Assembly (NCBI GenBank): GCA_910585215.1 | Contig: CAJUDQ010000009.1 | Span: 1 to 41,735 of the forward strand | Source: an uncultured Lachnospiraceae bacterium | Lineage (GTDB): Bacteria; Bacillota; Clostridia; Lachnospirales; Lachnospiraceae | DNA: 41,735 nucleotides | Reading direction: 5' to 3' | Shown here: one piece after another, positions 25,052-34,170 of the stretch | How the letters are laid out: each line of letters starts with the position of its first letter | Position numbering within the stretch: the stretch's first letter is position 1 | Program-made: the position numbers and the translations under genes | The notes under the pieces: generated by a model | The model's database searches: none | Seen by the model: only the letters and a program-made list of their open reading frames with translations | Told to the model about the DNA's origin: nothing

Positions 25052-26260
25052 TTAAAGCATTTTTTCCAGAGTTTCTCTGATTGCCTGAATAAACTCTTCG
25101 CTGTTTAATATAGTTGGATGCTCTATTGTCGTAATAATCGCAAGGTCATTTGTCATCTTTCCCTCCTCAATCGTCTGAATACATGCTTTCTCAAGTTTAT
25201 CTGCAAATTTTTCAAGCTCTCCTATTCCGTCAAGCTCACCGCGCTTTCTGAGCGCTCCTGTCCATGCAAAAATTGTCGCGATTGGATTGGTAGAAGTCTT
25301 TTCCCCTTTTAAATGCTTATAATAGTGTCTCTGCACTGTGCCATGTGCCGCCTCATATTCATAATAACCCTGAGGAGATACCAATACGGAAGTCATCATG
25401 GAAAGGGATCCAAAAACTGTCGCTACCATATCGCTCATTACATCACCGTCATAATTTTTACATGCCCAGATATATCCGCCCTCAGAACGAATCACGCGCG
25501 CAACCGCATCGTCAATTAATGTATAGAAATATTCAATACCGGCCTTCTTGAATCTTTCGTCATATTCCTTATCATAAATTTCCTGAAAAATATCCTTAAA
25601 AGTATGGTCATATTTCTTTGATATTGTGTCTTTTGTGGCAAACCAGATATCCTGCTTTGTATCAAGTGCATAGTTAAAGCAGCTTCTTGCAAAGCTTTCA
25701 ATGGAACCGCAGAGATTATGCTGACCCTGTAAAATACCTGCGCCGTCAAAATTATGAATCAATTCTCTTGTTTCTGTTCCGTCTTCAGCTGTATACACAA
25801 GCTCTGCCTTGCCTGCTGCCGGAATTTTCATTTCAGATGCTTTATATACATCGCCATAAGCATGTCTGGCAATTGTAATAGGTTTCTTCCAGTTTTTTAT
25901 ATAAGGCTCGATTCCCTTTACAATAATCGGTGCCCGAAATACCGTACCATCCAGAATCGCCCGAATTGTACCATTTGGACTTTTCCACATTTCTTTTAAA
26001 TTGTACTCTGTCATTCTGGCGGCATTTGGCGTAATGGTTGCACATTTTACTGCTACCCCGTATTTTTTCGTTGCCTCTGCTGAATCGACAGTTACCTTAT
26101 CATCTGTGGAATTTCTGTACTCAAGACCCAAGTCATAATACTCTGTCTTCAAGTCTATAAAAGGCAGCAGCAATTCCTCCTTAATCCACTTCCAGAGAAT
26201 TCTGGTCATTTCATCTCCATCCATCTCTACTAATGGCGTGGTCATTTTAATCTTTTCCAT
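25052..26260 (-). CDS. icd: NADP-dependent isocitrate dehydrogenase
   Basis: Converts isocitrate to 2-oxoglutarate and CO2 with NADP+, feeding glutamate synthesis. The 402 residues align by motif with the homodimeric, eukaryote-like (subfamily II) enzymes rather than the E. coli type: PLVEMDGDEMTRILW at the N-terminus, ATITPNAARMTEY, the substrate loop KSPNGTIRAILDGTVFRAP, the metal-binding NYDGDVMSDMVA and the NADP-binding region EAAHGTVQRHYYKHLKG / TSTNPIATIFAW. GGAGG precedes the ATG. It has a clear promoter of its own. Confidence 0.96.
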   Translation of the reverse strand: MEKIKMTTPLVEMDGDEMTRILWKWIKEELLLPFIDLKTEYYDLGLEYRNSTDDKVTVDSAEATKKYGVAVKCATITPNAARMTEYNLKEMWKSPNGTIRAILDGTVFRAPIIVKGIEPYIKNWKKPITIARHAYGDVYKASEMKIPAAGKAELVYTAEDGTETRELIHNFDGAGILQGQHNLCGSIESFARSCFNYALDTKQDIWFATKDTISKKYDHTFKDIFQEIYDKEYDERFKKAGIEYFYTLIDDAVARVIRSEGGYIWACKNYDGDVMSDMVATVFGSLSMMTSVLVSPQGYYEYEAAHGTVQRHYYKHLKGEKTSTNPIATIFAWTGALRKRGELDGIGELEKFADKLEKACIQTIEEGKMTNDLAIITTIEHPTILNSEEFIQAIRETLEKML

Positions 26261-26366
26261 GGTTTAAGTCCTCCAATGTTGTACTATGTATCGTCCTCTA
26301 TGTTTTGTAATGTATTATATAATATATGCAATTTTTGCTATATAATCGTTACACATACATTGTTAA

Positions 26367-26395
26367 ATTATATCACGGAAAGGAAGGATTTTCAA
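26367..26395 (-). promoter_or_regulatory. Promoter of icd
   Basis: On the minus strand, TTGAAA (26390-26395) is followed by a 17-base spacer and a perfect TATAAT (26367-26372) about 105 bases before the icd start. The long 5' leader shows no recognised riboswitch. Confidence 0.75.
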
Positions 26396-26436
26396 GCGTT
26401 TATCCAAAAGGAAAACGGGAAATTTTATATTTTCAA

Positions 26437-27633
26437 TCAAATCCCCATACATTCCTCATAAGACTTTTTTATCCCTTCATAATCAAACCGTTTCCTGCTT
26501 TCTGCAAATTTTTTCCCGGTTTTATCTGCTCTCTTTTCATAATACGCCCCAAGCTCCCTGCATTTTGTCATCCCTTCTTTATCCGCCTTTGGCGCATCAT
26601 CTCTTTTCAAATCCACCTTTACTTTCAAAATCCCCTTTTTTTCCAGCAAATAAAAATAACAATACCAGCACAAAAAATCATAAATACTCCCAAGCGTCGA
26701 TGTCTGCTGTTTTTCTTCCAGCTCAATATCCTCCACTGCCTGTTTTATTGCATCTTTCAAACCCGATATATCTCCTGCACACAGCCGGAACAGAAAATAA
26801 GTAGTTCCGTCATCCTCTTCTCCTTCACAAAATAAATACTTCCCTTTCCTTTCAAAAACATCAATAAATAGTTCCGTCTTTCCAAGCTGTATACAATAAC
26901 ACAAAATCCTCCCGTACATCCCCTTTTCTGTTGCACGCTGACAATATTTATAACACCACTTATGTTCCTGTGGAATATTTTTGTTTATAATTCTGTTTAA
27001 AAGGTCCTCTGCACCTGCCAAATCATTAAACATCAGATAATATCCAAGATGAGGATAGTGGTTGCATACATAACAGCCATCACAGCTGCATTTTTCAAAA
27101 TTTTCCTTTCCTTTTTTCACCATATCCATATCACGATACAGAAATCCAAGTCTCATCAACGCATTATAATAAATATATTCATGCCCATACTTTAATGCAC
27201 ATTCCTCAAACATTCTCATAAAATTATCCATTTTTTCATCTTGAATCTGACAATATCCTCGGTACACCGAAAAAATAATATCCATACAATCTGTATTTGT
27301 CTCGCTCATATTTGTATTTGAATAATTTGGCAGCTCCCTGTCCATATAAAGCTGCTGGTCATGATAAAAAACTTCCGCGTATTTTAAAATCTTTCTATCG
27401 CTGTTGTCCTGTCTGTTCAGTTCATACAGCATATTATAAAGCGCCCTGAAATAAAGATACCACTCCTTTTCCTTCTTTGCCAGAGCCAATATCTTATCCA
27501 GACAGCGAAGAATCGTTTCTGCATTCGCATCCCAAGCATCATATCCGCCTCTGGTCAGTGTTTTTGTCTGATTTACCAGTCTTCTAAGTTCTTCTGATTC
27601 CATAAGATCTGTATTAAAACCTGAAAACATCAT
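26437..27633 (-). CDS. Helical-repeat CYVC protein, second paralogue of the HSP90-like operon
   Basis: A soluble, mostly helical 399-residue protein of no recognised family; the spacing of Tyr/Leu/Ala is TPR-like. It is a clear paralogue of the gene just upstream. Shared features are LTxGGYD near 27-32, KKEKEWY at 53-59, MDRELPNY near 97-104 followed by ETNT, CYVC-x-H at 187-192, IPxxHxWCYxxCQ, and a C-terminal RKRFDYxxIKxxYxEC. Many other cysteines (CSCDGC before CYVC) raise the possibility of metal binding. The ATG at 27633 (the first of ATGATG) is chosen because AGAGGG lies nine bases upstream and the paralogue starts with the same MMFS. It is the last gene of the three-gene operon. Confidence 0.75.
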   Translation of the reverse strand: MMFSGFNTDLMESEELRRLVNQTKTLTRGGYDAWDANAETILRCLDKILALAKKEKEWYLYFRALYNMLYELNRQDNSDRKILKYAEVFYHDQQLYMDRELPNYSNTNMSETNTDCMDIIFSVYRGYCQIQDEKMDNFMRMFEECALKYGHEYIYYNALMRLGFLYRDMDMVKKGKENFEKCSCDGCYVCNHYPHLGYYLMFNDLAGAEDLLNRIINKNIPQEHKWCYKYCQRATEKGMYGRILCYCIQLGKTELFIDVFERKGKYLFCEGEEDDGTTYFLFRLCAGDISGLKDAIKQAVEDIELEEKQQTSTLGSIYDFLCWYCYFYLLEKKGILKVKVDLKRDDAPKADKEGMTKCRELGAYYEKRADKTGKKFAESRKRFDYEGIKKSYEECMGI

Positions 27634-27650
27634 AACTTTGTCCCTCTTTC

Positions 27651-28832
27651 TTATAATCCTGCACATTCTCGATAAGTATTTTTTATAAGGGAATAATCAA
27701 ATCTTTTCCTTGCCTTTCCAAACAATTCCCCATATTCGTCTGCCTTTTCCTCAAAATACGCCGCTGCTTCCCCAGCAGTCAAAATAGTTTTTTCTTTTTC
27801 AGGCAGGGGAAGCTCTATTTTTCCTGCCCCGCTTTTTTCCAACAGTTTAAAATACCCCCACCAGCGCAAACATCTATGACAGGCATTGACTGTTGAATTT
27901 TTATGAATAAATTTCAATTCCTGCTCTGCGTTTTTTAAATCTGATTCCCGTTCTGAAAAATCTCCGGCAATTGCACAGCAGAAAATACTGGTTCCGATGC
28001 TGCTCCTTCCATCCTCCGGATTTTGCCTTTTTGCTATCTTTTTCCAGTATTTTTCATAAATATACTGAAAAAACTTTGCATTTCCAATACTCAGACAATC
28101 TTCAAGGATACTGTGATAAAGCACCAGCTCTTTAGTATTCTGACATCTCTCATAACACCATTGATGTTTTTTTGGAATTTGCTTTTTTAAAATAATATCT
28201 AAAAATTCTTCTGCCGATTTCATGTCATTATTTAAAAAATAATATGGAAAATAAGGCAAATGCATACAGACATAGCAGTTTTCCACCTCATATTTCTCAA
28301 AATTATTTTTTGCCTGCCGAAACCTTTCCTTATCTCTGTACAACGCGGCAAGACTCATTTCATCTTTATAGTAATGAACTTCCCCTCCATATTTATGCAC
28401 TGTTTCTTTATACATACCCATAAAATTTTCCATTTTCCTATCATCAATTTGATGATAACCAATATAGGCGTCAAAAATATTGGAACAACAGTATGTATTT
28501 GTTTCTGCCATATCCGTATCCCGATAATTTGGCAGCTCTCTGTCCATATATTTCGCGCTGTCTTTATAATAAATCTCTGCATATTTCAAAATCTTTTTAT
28601 GGTTTCCTCCACGATTCAGCATATAAAACATATTGTAAAGAGTATCAAAATAAACATACCATTCCTTTTCTTTTTTGGATAATAGAAGTATTTTATCCAA
28701 AAGCCGGATAATCGTATTTTCATTCTGGTCGTACCTATCATAGCCTCCATTGGTAAGCATCCGCACCTGTGTAATAAAAACCGCCAGTTCTTCACAGGCC
28801 AGCATTTTTGTATCTACAAATGAAAACATCAT
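27651..28832 (-). CDS. Helical-repeat CYVC protein, first paralogue of the HSP90-like operon
   Basis: A 393-residue soluble helical protein, the sister of the following gene and of no known function. It carries KKEKEWY at 53-59, YMDRELPNY near 95-103 with ETNTYCC after it, CYVC-x-H at 186-191, and the C-terminal RKRFDY motif. Its start codon overlaps the stop of the HSP90-like gene (ATGA), with AGGAGG upstream, which indicates translational coupling and probably a fixed stoichiometry. Eukaryotic HSP90 works with TPR co-chaperones, so a partner role is plausible. The bacterial HSP90-like protein here lacks an MEEVD tail, so any contact must differ. Confidence 0.75.
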   Translation of the reverse strand: MMFSFVDTKMLACEELAVFITQVRMLTNGGYDRYDQNENTIIRLLDKILLLSKKEKEWYVYFDTLYNMFYMLNRGGNHKKILKYAEIYYKDSAKYMDRELPNYRDTDMAETNTYCCSNIFDAYIGYHQIDDRKMENFMGMYKETVHKYGGEVHYYKDEMSLAALYRDKERFRQAKNNFEKYEVENCYVCMHLPYFPYYFLNNDMKSAEEFLDIILKKQIPKKHQWCYERCQNTKELVLYHSILEDCLSIGNAKFFQYIYEKYWKKIAKRQNPEDGRSSIGTSIFCCAIAGDFSERESDLKNAEQELKFIHKNSTVNACHRCLRWWGYFKLLEKSGAGKIELPLPEKEKTILTAGEAAAYFEEKADEYGELFGKARKRFDYSLIKNTYRECAGL

Positions 28833-30604
28833 GCCTCCATACCTCCTATTCCATATTCCATCAGCTTTATCAGCCCTTTATTCATCATTTCCATTTCCTT
28901 ATTTCCAAGCGTATAATGCCCTGCAAGCAAAGCCTGTACATACATCACCTGTATCACAGTCTCTATATATTCAGGGTCTCTCAGGATATACAAACGTTTT
29001 ACAAGACTGTTTGTACAATTCAGATATAACCTTGCTCCACTGCTTTCCTCCTCATTGGAAAAATCAAAGCCCTCAAAAAAACTGGAAAAGTTTTGTCCAT
29101 CCATGGTACTGTCAAACAGCCCTTCATCTCCTGGTACATACAATGCAGGAAGCTGTTGTGGAGAAAAATTTTTCAAAGAAATTCTGCAACGCATAGGTTC
29201 CAAAGTCTTTTCTGCCTGTTCCAGAAAATATTCCATGGAAACCAGCATCTCCGTCGGAGGTGTCTCCAAAAGATTTTCATAGGAACTGTCTTCAAAAAGC
29301 TTTATGTTGATATTCTTATAATATTTCGACGTCTGCTGCAACAGATTTGTATCATAAATATACCCTGCATTTATCAAAAGACTTTCTGTACCCTCGAGAA
29401 GCGGACAGACTCTTCTGAAATCATCTATTTCCATACAATAGCTGACTGGCTTTTTCTTTGCTGCATTCATAATTTGAAAGCCTGTAAACGTTCCCTTATT
29501 AGTTGGAAAAGTCAAAAATGGGAAAAATAGTTTGTATATCTGTTCATTTTCCACAGCCAGAGACTTAATGGCAATATTATGTATTGTGGTAAGCTGTTTT
29601 AATTTTCTTACATCATATTGCGACAAAGATACAAAATAGTCAAAAATACATTTTTCTATCTGATTCTTTGCTTTCATAAGCTTATAATCTTTAGAAAAAC
29701 CTTCTCTTGAAGCAGTAGGTGTCAAATCCTCAGCATTTAAAATACACCTTGTAAAAAACGCCCACTTTGGAATAACATCCTTTCCATCTTCTGTAATAAA
29801 CATATTCTTCAAAAAGATTTTATGGCGGTTTGTAGCGTTTGCATTTACCTGTCTTGTAGAAATAAATGCATAACCTTTTATCCCTTCCCCGATAAGCGGA
29901 ATCATGTCAAAAAACTGCTCTCCAAAAAGATGTTCTCCAAACTCCATAATCTGTTCTGCCATACATATTGGCTGGCGCCAAGGAATAAACGTATCATTAA
30001 TATATTTTTCCCATCCATTTCCATGAAAATAAATCGGGCTGGTGATAAGAAATCCATATTCATAAAGATTATCTATAATTTCCTCCTCATCAAATCTGTC
30101 ATACATTCTTCCTTCCAGCTTTAAATGGACTTCTGTTCCGTTGTCTGTCGCCGTTTTTCTTTCTGTAATTTTATAAGTTCCATCACTCTTTCCAATCCAT
30201 TGATATGCCTGTTCTTCTTTGATGGATTTTGTGATAACTTTGATTTCATTTGCTACCAGAAAACAGGACAAAAGACCGATTCCAAACTGTCCAATAAAAC
30301 TTTGCCGCACCTGTTCGCTGCGTTTAGAAGATTGTCCGATTACGGAAAGAAAGGAATGAATTTCTTCTTTATTTAATCCAATTCCATTATCTTTAAAAAT
30401 CAATAAAGCTGCATTTTTCTGTTCCTGATATATAACATCAATTTTTCCACTTTTAAAATCTGAATCCTCTTTTTTTCTCGCCTGAATAGCATCTACTGCA
30501 TTTTGAAGAAGTTCACGCAGAAAGACATTATCGCTGGAATAAAGGTTGTCGCTCAACAGACGAATAATGCCTTTTAAATCTACTTTAAAATTATAATTGC
30601 TCAT
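28829..30604 (-). CDS. Divergent HSP90-family ATPase
   Basis: A 591-residue GHKL ATPase of the HSP90 family but distinct from ordinary HtpG. The N-terminal nucleotide site is intact: ELLQNAVDAI (Glu31, Asn35, Asp38), DNGIGL at 72-77, the lid glycine-rich motif GQFGIG at 105-110 and GTEV at 156-159. The middle domain carries PTASREGF, where HtpG has a catalytic-loop Arg. The C-terminal third is not recognisable as the usual dimerisation domain. It heads a tightly coupled operon with two helical CYVC proteins, which suggests a dedicated client or co-chaperone system. A GGAGG site precedes the ATG. Similar HSP90 family proteins occur in Actinobacteria, also separate from HtpG. Confidence 0.88.
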   Translation of the reverse strand: MSNYNFKVDLKGIIRLLSDNLYSSDNVFLRELLQNAVDAIQARKKEDSDFKSGKIDVIYQEQKNAALLIFKDNGIGLNKEEIHSFLSVIGQSSKRSEQVRQSFIGQFGIGLLSCFLVANEIKVITKSIKEEQAYQWIGKSDGTYKITERKTATDNGTEVHLKLEGRMYDRFDEEEIIDNLYEYGFLITSPIYFHGNGWEKYINDTFIPWRQPICMAEQIMEFGEHLFGEQFFDMIPLIGEGIKGYAFISTRQVNANATNRHKIFLKNMFITEDGKDVIPKWAFFTRCILNAEDLTPTASREGFSKDYKLMKAKNQIEKCIFDYFVSLSQYDVRKLKQLTTIHNIAIKSLAVENEQIYKLFFPFLTFPTNKGTFTGFQIMNAAKKKPVSYCMEIDDFRRVCPLLEGTESLLINAGYIYDTNLLQQTSKYYKNINIKLFEDSSYENLLETPPTEMLVSMEYFLEQAEKTLEPMRCRISLKNFSPQQLPALYVPGDEGLFDSTMDGQNFSSFFEGFDFSNEEESSGARLYLNCTNSLVKRLYILRDPEYIETVIQVMYVQALLAGHYTLGNKEMEMMNKGLIKLMEYGIGGMEA

Positions 30605-30717
30605 TTTAAATCCTCCGGTATTTACTGTTTGTATTAATTGTATAAAATTAAGGTTATTTTAGCATATTTTTTAGGGAAATTCTACTGTTAATTGGGGATA
30701 TCAGAAATATAAATGAC

Positions 30718-30746
30718 GCAGAGGAAGGCATGATGCCTTCCTTCTT
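30718..30746. repeat. Hairpin in the spacer downstream of the leucine-rich-repeat gene
   Basis: GGAAGGC (30723-30729) and GCCTTCC (30735-30741) pair perfectly around ATGAT. There is no T-run, so it may be an RNA-stability or operator element rather than a terminator. The rest of the 294-base spacer (30605-30898) holds one terminator and no gene. Confidence 0.5.
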
Positions 30747-30820
30747 CTGCTATGTTTCAAAGTTTTCCATGCAACTTATCGTACTTCAATCTAAGCATTC
30801 CAACTTGTTTTTTGGATAAC

Positions 30821-30858
30821 AAAAACGGCTAAGTCACACATAAGCCTTAGCCGTTTTT
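30821..30858. terminator. Terminator of the leucine-rich-repeat gene
   Basis: AAAAACGGCTAAG pairs with CTTAGCCGTTTTT over 13 base pairs around a 12-base loop, 40 bases after the stop codon. It has T-runs in both directions. Confidence 0.88.
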
Positions 30859-30898
30859 ATTTTTTTATCGCTATAAAAGTATCAATAAAATGCTTAAC

Positions 30899-33800
30899 TC
30901 AGACAATTTTATTTTTCCTGTTTTTCAAAAAAAGTGAGCAGACAATCGTCACAAGTGAGCAGAAAAACATGATTTTCCAAGGCTGTTCCTCTTCGCCTGT
31001 TTTCGGATTTTCTGGAATAATGATTTCGGTTTGCATAACATATCCACATATGTTACATCGGTATTCGATTTCGCCAGCCTTCGTATTAGTAGGATAGCGT
31101 GTGATTGTTCCAGAGTCGAAAACGTGTTCCGAATAATTCAGTCTTTCTCCGCAGGCGCACTCGTGCCAGTGGTTTTCGGCGTTGGTTTTCCAATCGCTGC
31201 TGTAAACGTGGGTATGAGAAAGTGCTGGGATGGTTTCGGTGCGTATCTCATATCCGCAAACTGTACAGCGAAAAGTTTTAACGCCAGATTCAGTTTCGGT
31301 AGGCTCTTTTGTTACCGTTCCAGAATCTTCGGTATGCTCTGTGATGTCGGTTTTATCTCCACAGTCGATGCAAATATGCCAATGTACATTTTCATTATTT
31401 TTCCATTCCGTATTGGCACTATGCCCTTTTGCTGAATTCGCTTCCTCCCGTTCATCAATTGCGGTATGACACCAATCACAGGTGGCGGTCTCCGTACCAT
31501 CTTCGGTGCAGGTGGCGTTATTATTGCTTATATAATGCTTGAAGCTGTGATTTTCGGGGTTAAGCTCTCCGTATTCGGCGTCGCATTCTTCGCAAATCGC
31601 CCTGTGAGTGCAGGTAGCCTCACCGCCGCTATGTCCTTTTGCTGTACCTGCTATCTCCTGTTCATCGGTTGCAGTATGACACCAATCACAGGTGGCGGTT
31701 TCCGTACCATCTTCGGTGCAAGTAGCGTTATTGTTGCTTATATAATGCTTGAAGCTGTGATTTTCAGGGTCGGTTTCTCCGTATGCCATGCCGCAAATTT
31801 CGCAAAACTTTCCCATACAGGTCACAATATCGCTGCCTCTGTGGACATGGGGAGAATCCTTTATTATTTCTTGAACGTTTTCGGGAAATTCGGGCTTTAC
31901 GCTGTCAATAGTCTCGGGAACAGTGATAAACTTGTATTTGTCGTCTTCGCCTATAACCGGCATTACGTCGGTTATAATAACCTTATCTTGAACTTTTTTA
32001 TAAGAAAGCATCGGTATATTATCGGGCAAAGCATTGGCTATATCCGAACCGTCGCAGTATGTAATGGTTAAATTTGAACAGCCCGTAAAAGCATCCTCTC
32101 CGACAGAAGCAACGCCATCAGGTATTACGATTGAGGTAAGTTCTGTACAATTATAAAAGGTGTTATCTTCGATTGAAGTAATATCGCCGGGGAGCTTTAC
32201 CGATGTAAGTCCCGTACAGCCATAAAAAGCAAGGGGTTTGATTAAAGCGACACTGTCGGGAATTTCTATTGACGTAAGTCCCGTACAATCTGCAAAAGCA
32301 CTATTTCCAATTGTTGTAACACCACTCGGAATTGTGATTGACGTAAGTCCCGTACAACCCAAAAAAACACTAGTTTCAATTGTTGTAACACCACTCGGAA
32401 TTGTAATTGACGTAAGTCCCGTACAGCCATAAAAAGCACTATTTCCAATTGATGTAACGCCACTCGGAATTGTGATTGACGTAAGCATTGAGCAGTTCTG
32501 AAAAGTGTCTGCTTCGATGAAAGAAATATTTTCGGGAATATTTATCGAATAAAGTCTTATGCATCCAGAAAAAGCACCCTCTCCGATTGAATTGAGCTTA
32601 CTTGGAAGCTTGATTGAAGTAAATCCTTCGCAGTTCTTAAAAGTGTTTTTTGCGATTGAAGAAACACTCTCGGGAATATCTATCGATGTAAGTCCCGTAC
32701 AACCTGCAAAAGCGCTCTCTCCAATTGATGTAACGCCGCTCGGAAGCTTGATTGAACTAAGCCCTGTGCAGTTCTCAAAAGTGTTGCTTTCGATTAATGA
32801 AATATTCTCGGGAATATCTATTGATGTAAGATTCTTGCAGTCTTTAAAAGTCCCTGCTTTTATAGAAATAACATCAGCTCCGCAGATTTTATCAGGAACA
32901 GTGACAGCCACCTTTTCAAACAATTTAGCTCCGCTGACAGTAACTTTGCCGTCTTCGCCCTTAATATAGGAAATCAGTGCCTCTGTGCAGGAAAGCTTAC
33001 CCAAGCTCTCGGGACAATAAATGGTTTTAATGTTTTCGTAATCAAAGGCATTTACCCCGACCGAGGTAACGCTGCTTGGTATTTCAATGTGGGTAAGTTC
33101 GAAACAAGTGCTAAAAGCATTATCTCCAATAGAAGTAACACCGTCAGGAAATTCGATTGACGCAAGCTTTGAACAAGACGCAAAAGCTCTTGCATCGATT
33201 GAAACAAGTTCGTTGGAAAGCTTTACCGACACAAGTTTTGAACAAGCACTAAAAGCATCTTCTCCAATAGAAGTAACACCGTCAGAAATATCTATCGACG
33301 TAAGCTCAGAACATCTGTCAAATGTCCAGGCTGCAATTGACTTGATATTGTTTGGCAGCTTTACCGATGTAAGTCCCGTACAACCGCTAAAAGCCATACT
33401 TTCGATTGAATCGACGCTGTCGGGAATTTCTATCGATGCAAGCATTGAACAATTATAAAAAGCGCTTTTCCCGATTGATTCGAGCTTGCTGCCGCTTGGA
33501 AAAATTACTGATGTAAGCTTTGAACAACCATAAAAAGCTTTGTCCCCGATTGACGTAACGCTGCTTGGAATTGTGATTGACGTAAGTTCCGTATTCATAA
33601 ATGCCCATATTCTGATAGATGTAACATCAGCACCGCAAATTGTATCGGGAAGAATCACAGCCGTCTGATTTCCCAAAGACGCTGCGTTATAGATAACAAT
33701 GCTGCCGTCATCGTTCTTTTCATAGGTGATTTGTGCCGCACTATCGGGAATGCCTGCGTTATTTACATCCAAGTCTTTGTGATAAAAAATAGTTTCAAGA

Positions 33801-34084
33801 TTTGTGCAGTCGGAAAAGGCGTTTTTACCCCCCCCCTCCAAGATAACGTCCATACTTATCATAACGGATTTTATTTCCAACGCGTCAACGCCGCTGTTAT
33901 CACCGCCCTCATGCCAAGAGGCCATGCCGGTATCAGACATAACGGTCAGCGTACCTGTATTCGGGTCAAATTCCCAGCCGTCGCCCGCCTTTGCACTAAC
34001 TGTGAATGTCGGTGAAACGCATATCAACACCACAGCCGCCATCAGAAGCAGCAGACCTATGTATTTCTTTAATTTTTTTCTCAT
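30899..34084 (-). CDS. BspA-like leucine-rich-repeat surface protein with NPKTG anchor
   Basis: A 1061-residue exported protein. A signal peptide (about 1-31, cleavage after VSA) is followed by about twenty Treponema/BspA-type leucine-rich repeats of 23 residues with the core IPSGVTSIGNSAFYGCTGLTSI interrupted by variations. Next come two almost identical Cys/His zinc-ribbon-like modules (CxxC pairs, about 760-890), two related modules, and a sorting signal NPKTG (1026-1030), a membrane stretch (about 1036-1053) and a Lys/Arg tail. It is likely anchored by a sortase; the two class D sortases are elsewhere in the window and a different one may act. The DNA is visibly richer in G+C than its surroundings, which suggests transfer. 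AAAGGAGG precedes the ATG. Confidence 0.92.
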   Translation of the reverse strand: MRKKLKKYIGLLLLMAAVVLICVSPTFTVSAKAGDGWEFDPNTGTLTVMSDTGMASWHEGGDNSGVDALEIKSVMISMDVILEGGGKNAFSDCTNLETIFYHKDLDVNNAGIPDSAAQITYEKNDDGSIVIYNAASLGNQTAVILPDTICGADVTSIRIWAFMNTELTSITIPSSVTSIGDKAFYGCSKLTSVIFPSGSKLESIGKSAFYNCSMLASIEIPDSVDSIESMAFSGCTGLTSVKLPNNIKSIAAWTFDRCSELTSIDISDGVTSIGEDAFSACSKLVSVKLSNELVSIDARAFASCSKLASIEFPDGVTSIGDNAFSTCFELTHIEIPSSVTSVGVNAFDYENIKTIYCPESLGKLSCTEALISYIKGEDGKVTVSGAKLFEKVAVTVPDKICGADVISIKAGTFKDCKNLTSIDIPENISLIESNTFENCTGLSSIKLPSGVTSIGESAFAGCTGLTSIDIPESVSSIAKNTFKNCEGFTSIKLPSKLNSIGEGAFSGCIRLYSINIPENISFIEADTFQNCSMLTSITIPSGVTSIGNSAFYGCTGLTSITIPSGVTTIETSVFLGCTGLTSITIPSGVTTIGNSAFADCTGLTSIEIPDSVALIKPLAFYGCTGLTSVKLPGDITSIEDNTFYNCTELTSIVIPDGVASVGEDAFTGCSNLTITYCDGSDIANALPDNIPMLSYKKVQDKVIITDVMPVIGEDDKYKFITVPETIDSVKPEFPENVQEIIKDSPHVHRGSDIVTCMGKFCEICGMAYGETDPENHSFKHYISNNNATCTEDGTETATCDWCHTATDEQEIAGTAKGHSGGEATCTHRAICEECDAEYGELNPENHSFKHYISNNNATCTEDGTETATCDWCHTAIDEREEANSAKGHSANTEWKNNENVHWHICIDCGDKTDITEHTEDSGTVTKEPTETESGVKTFRCTVCGYEIRTETIPALSHTHVYSSDWKTNAENHWHECACGERLNYSEHVFDSGTITRYPTNTKAGEIEYRCNICGYVMQTEIIIPENPKTGEEEQPWKIMFFCSLVTIVCSLFLKNRKNKIV
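31466..31770 (-). repeat. Near-identical 95-bp duplication encoding the zinc-ribbon-like modules
   Basis: The segments 31466-31560 and 31676-31770 differ at only about five positions, with a 210-base period. They encode paired CxxC modules of the leucine-rich-repeat protein and could recombine, removing one module in frame. Confidence 0.85.
32271..32477 (-). repeat. Three tandem near-identical 69-bp leucine-rich-repeat units
   Basis: Units starting at 32271, 32340 and 32409 each begin GACGTAAGTCCCGTACA and differ at few positions. Each encodes 23 residues. The array is in frame and is prone to copy-number change. Confidence 0.9.
33828..33836 (-). repeat. Poly-G tract of nine in the coding strand
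   Basis: Nine Gs (Cs on the plus strand) span codons 83-86 (Glu-Gly-Gly-Gly) of the leucine-rich-repeat gene. This is exceptional in an A/T-rich genome. A one-base change would truncate the protein early, the classic layout of a phase-variable surface gene. Confidence 0.85.
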
Positions 34085-34113
34085 AAAAATCCTCCTTTAT
34101 AAGGTAAAATGTC

Positions 34114-34141
34114 TTAATTAAAACAAGTTAATTAAAACAGG
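34114..34141 (-). repeat. Two tandem 14-bp units in the 5' leader
   Basis: TTAATTAAAACAAG is followed directly by TTAATTAAAACAGG between the promoter and start codon of the leucine-rich-repeat gene. Its function is unknown. Confidence 0.6.
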
Positions 34142-34170
34142 TAAAATTTGTTGTATAGAACATAATTTTT

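Noticed and set aside
31466..32071. A 201-codon plus-strand open frame opposite the leucine-rich-repeat gene
   Set aside because: It is a mirror of the repetitive coding strand; its own repeats follow the real gene's repeats and it has no ribosome site.
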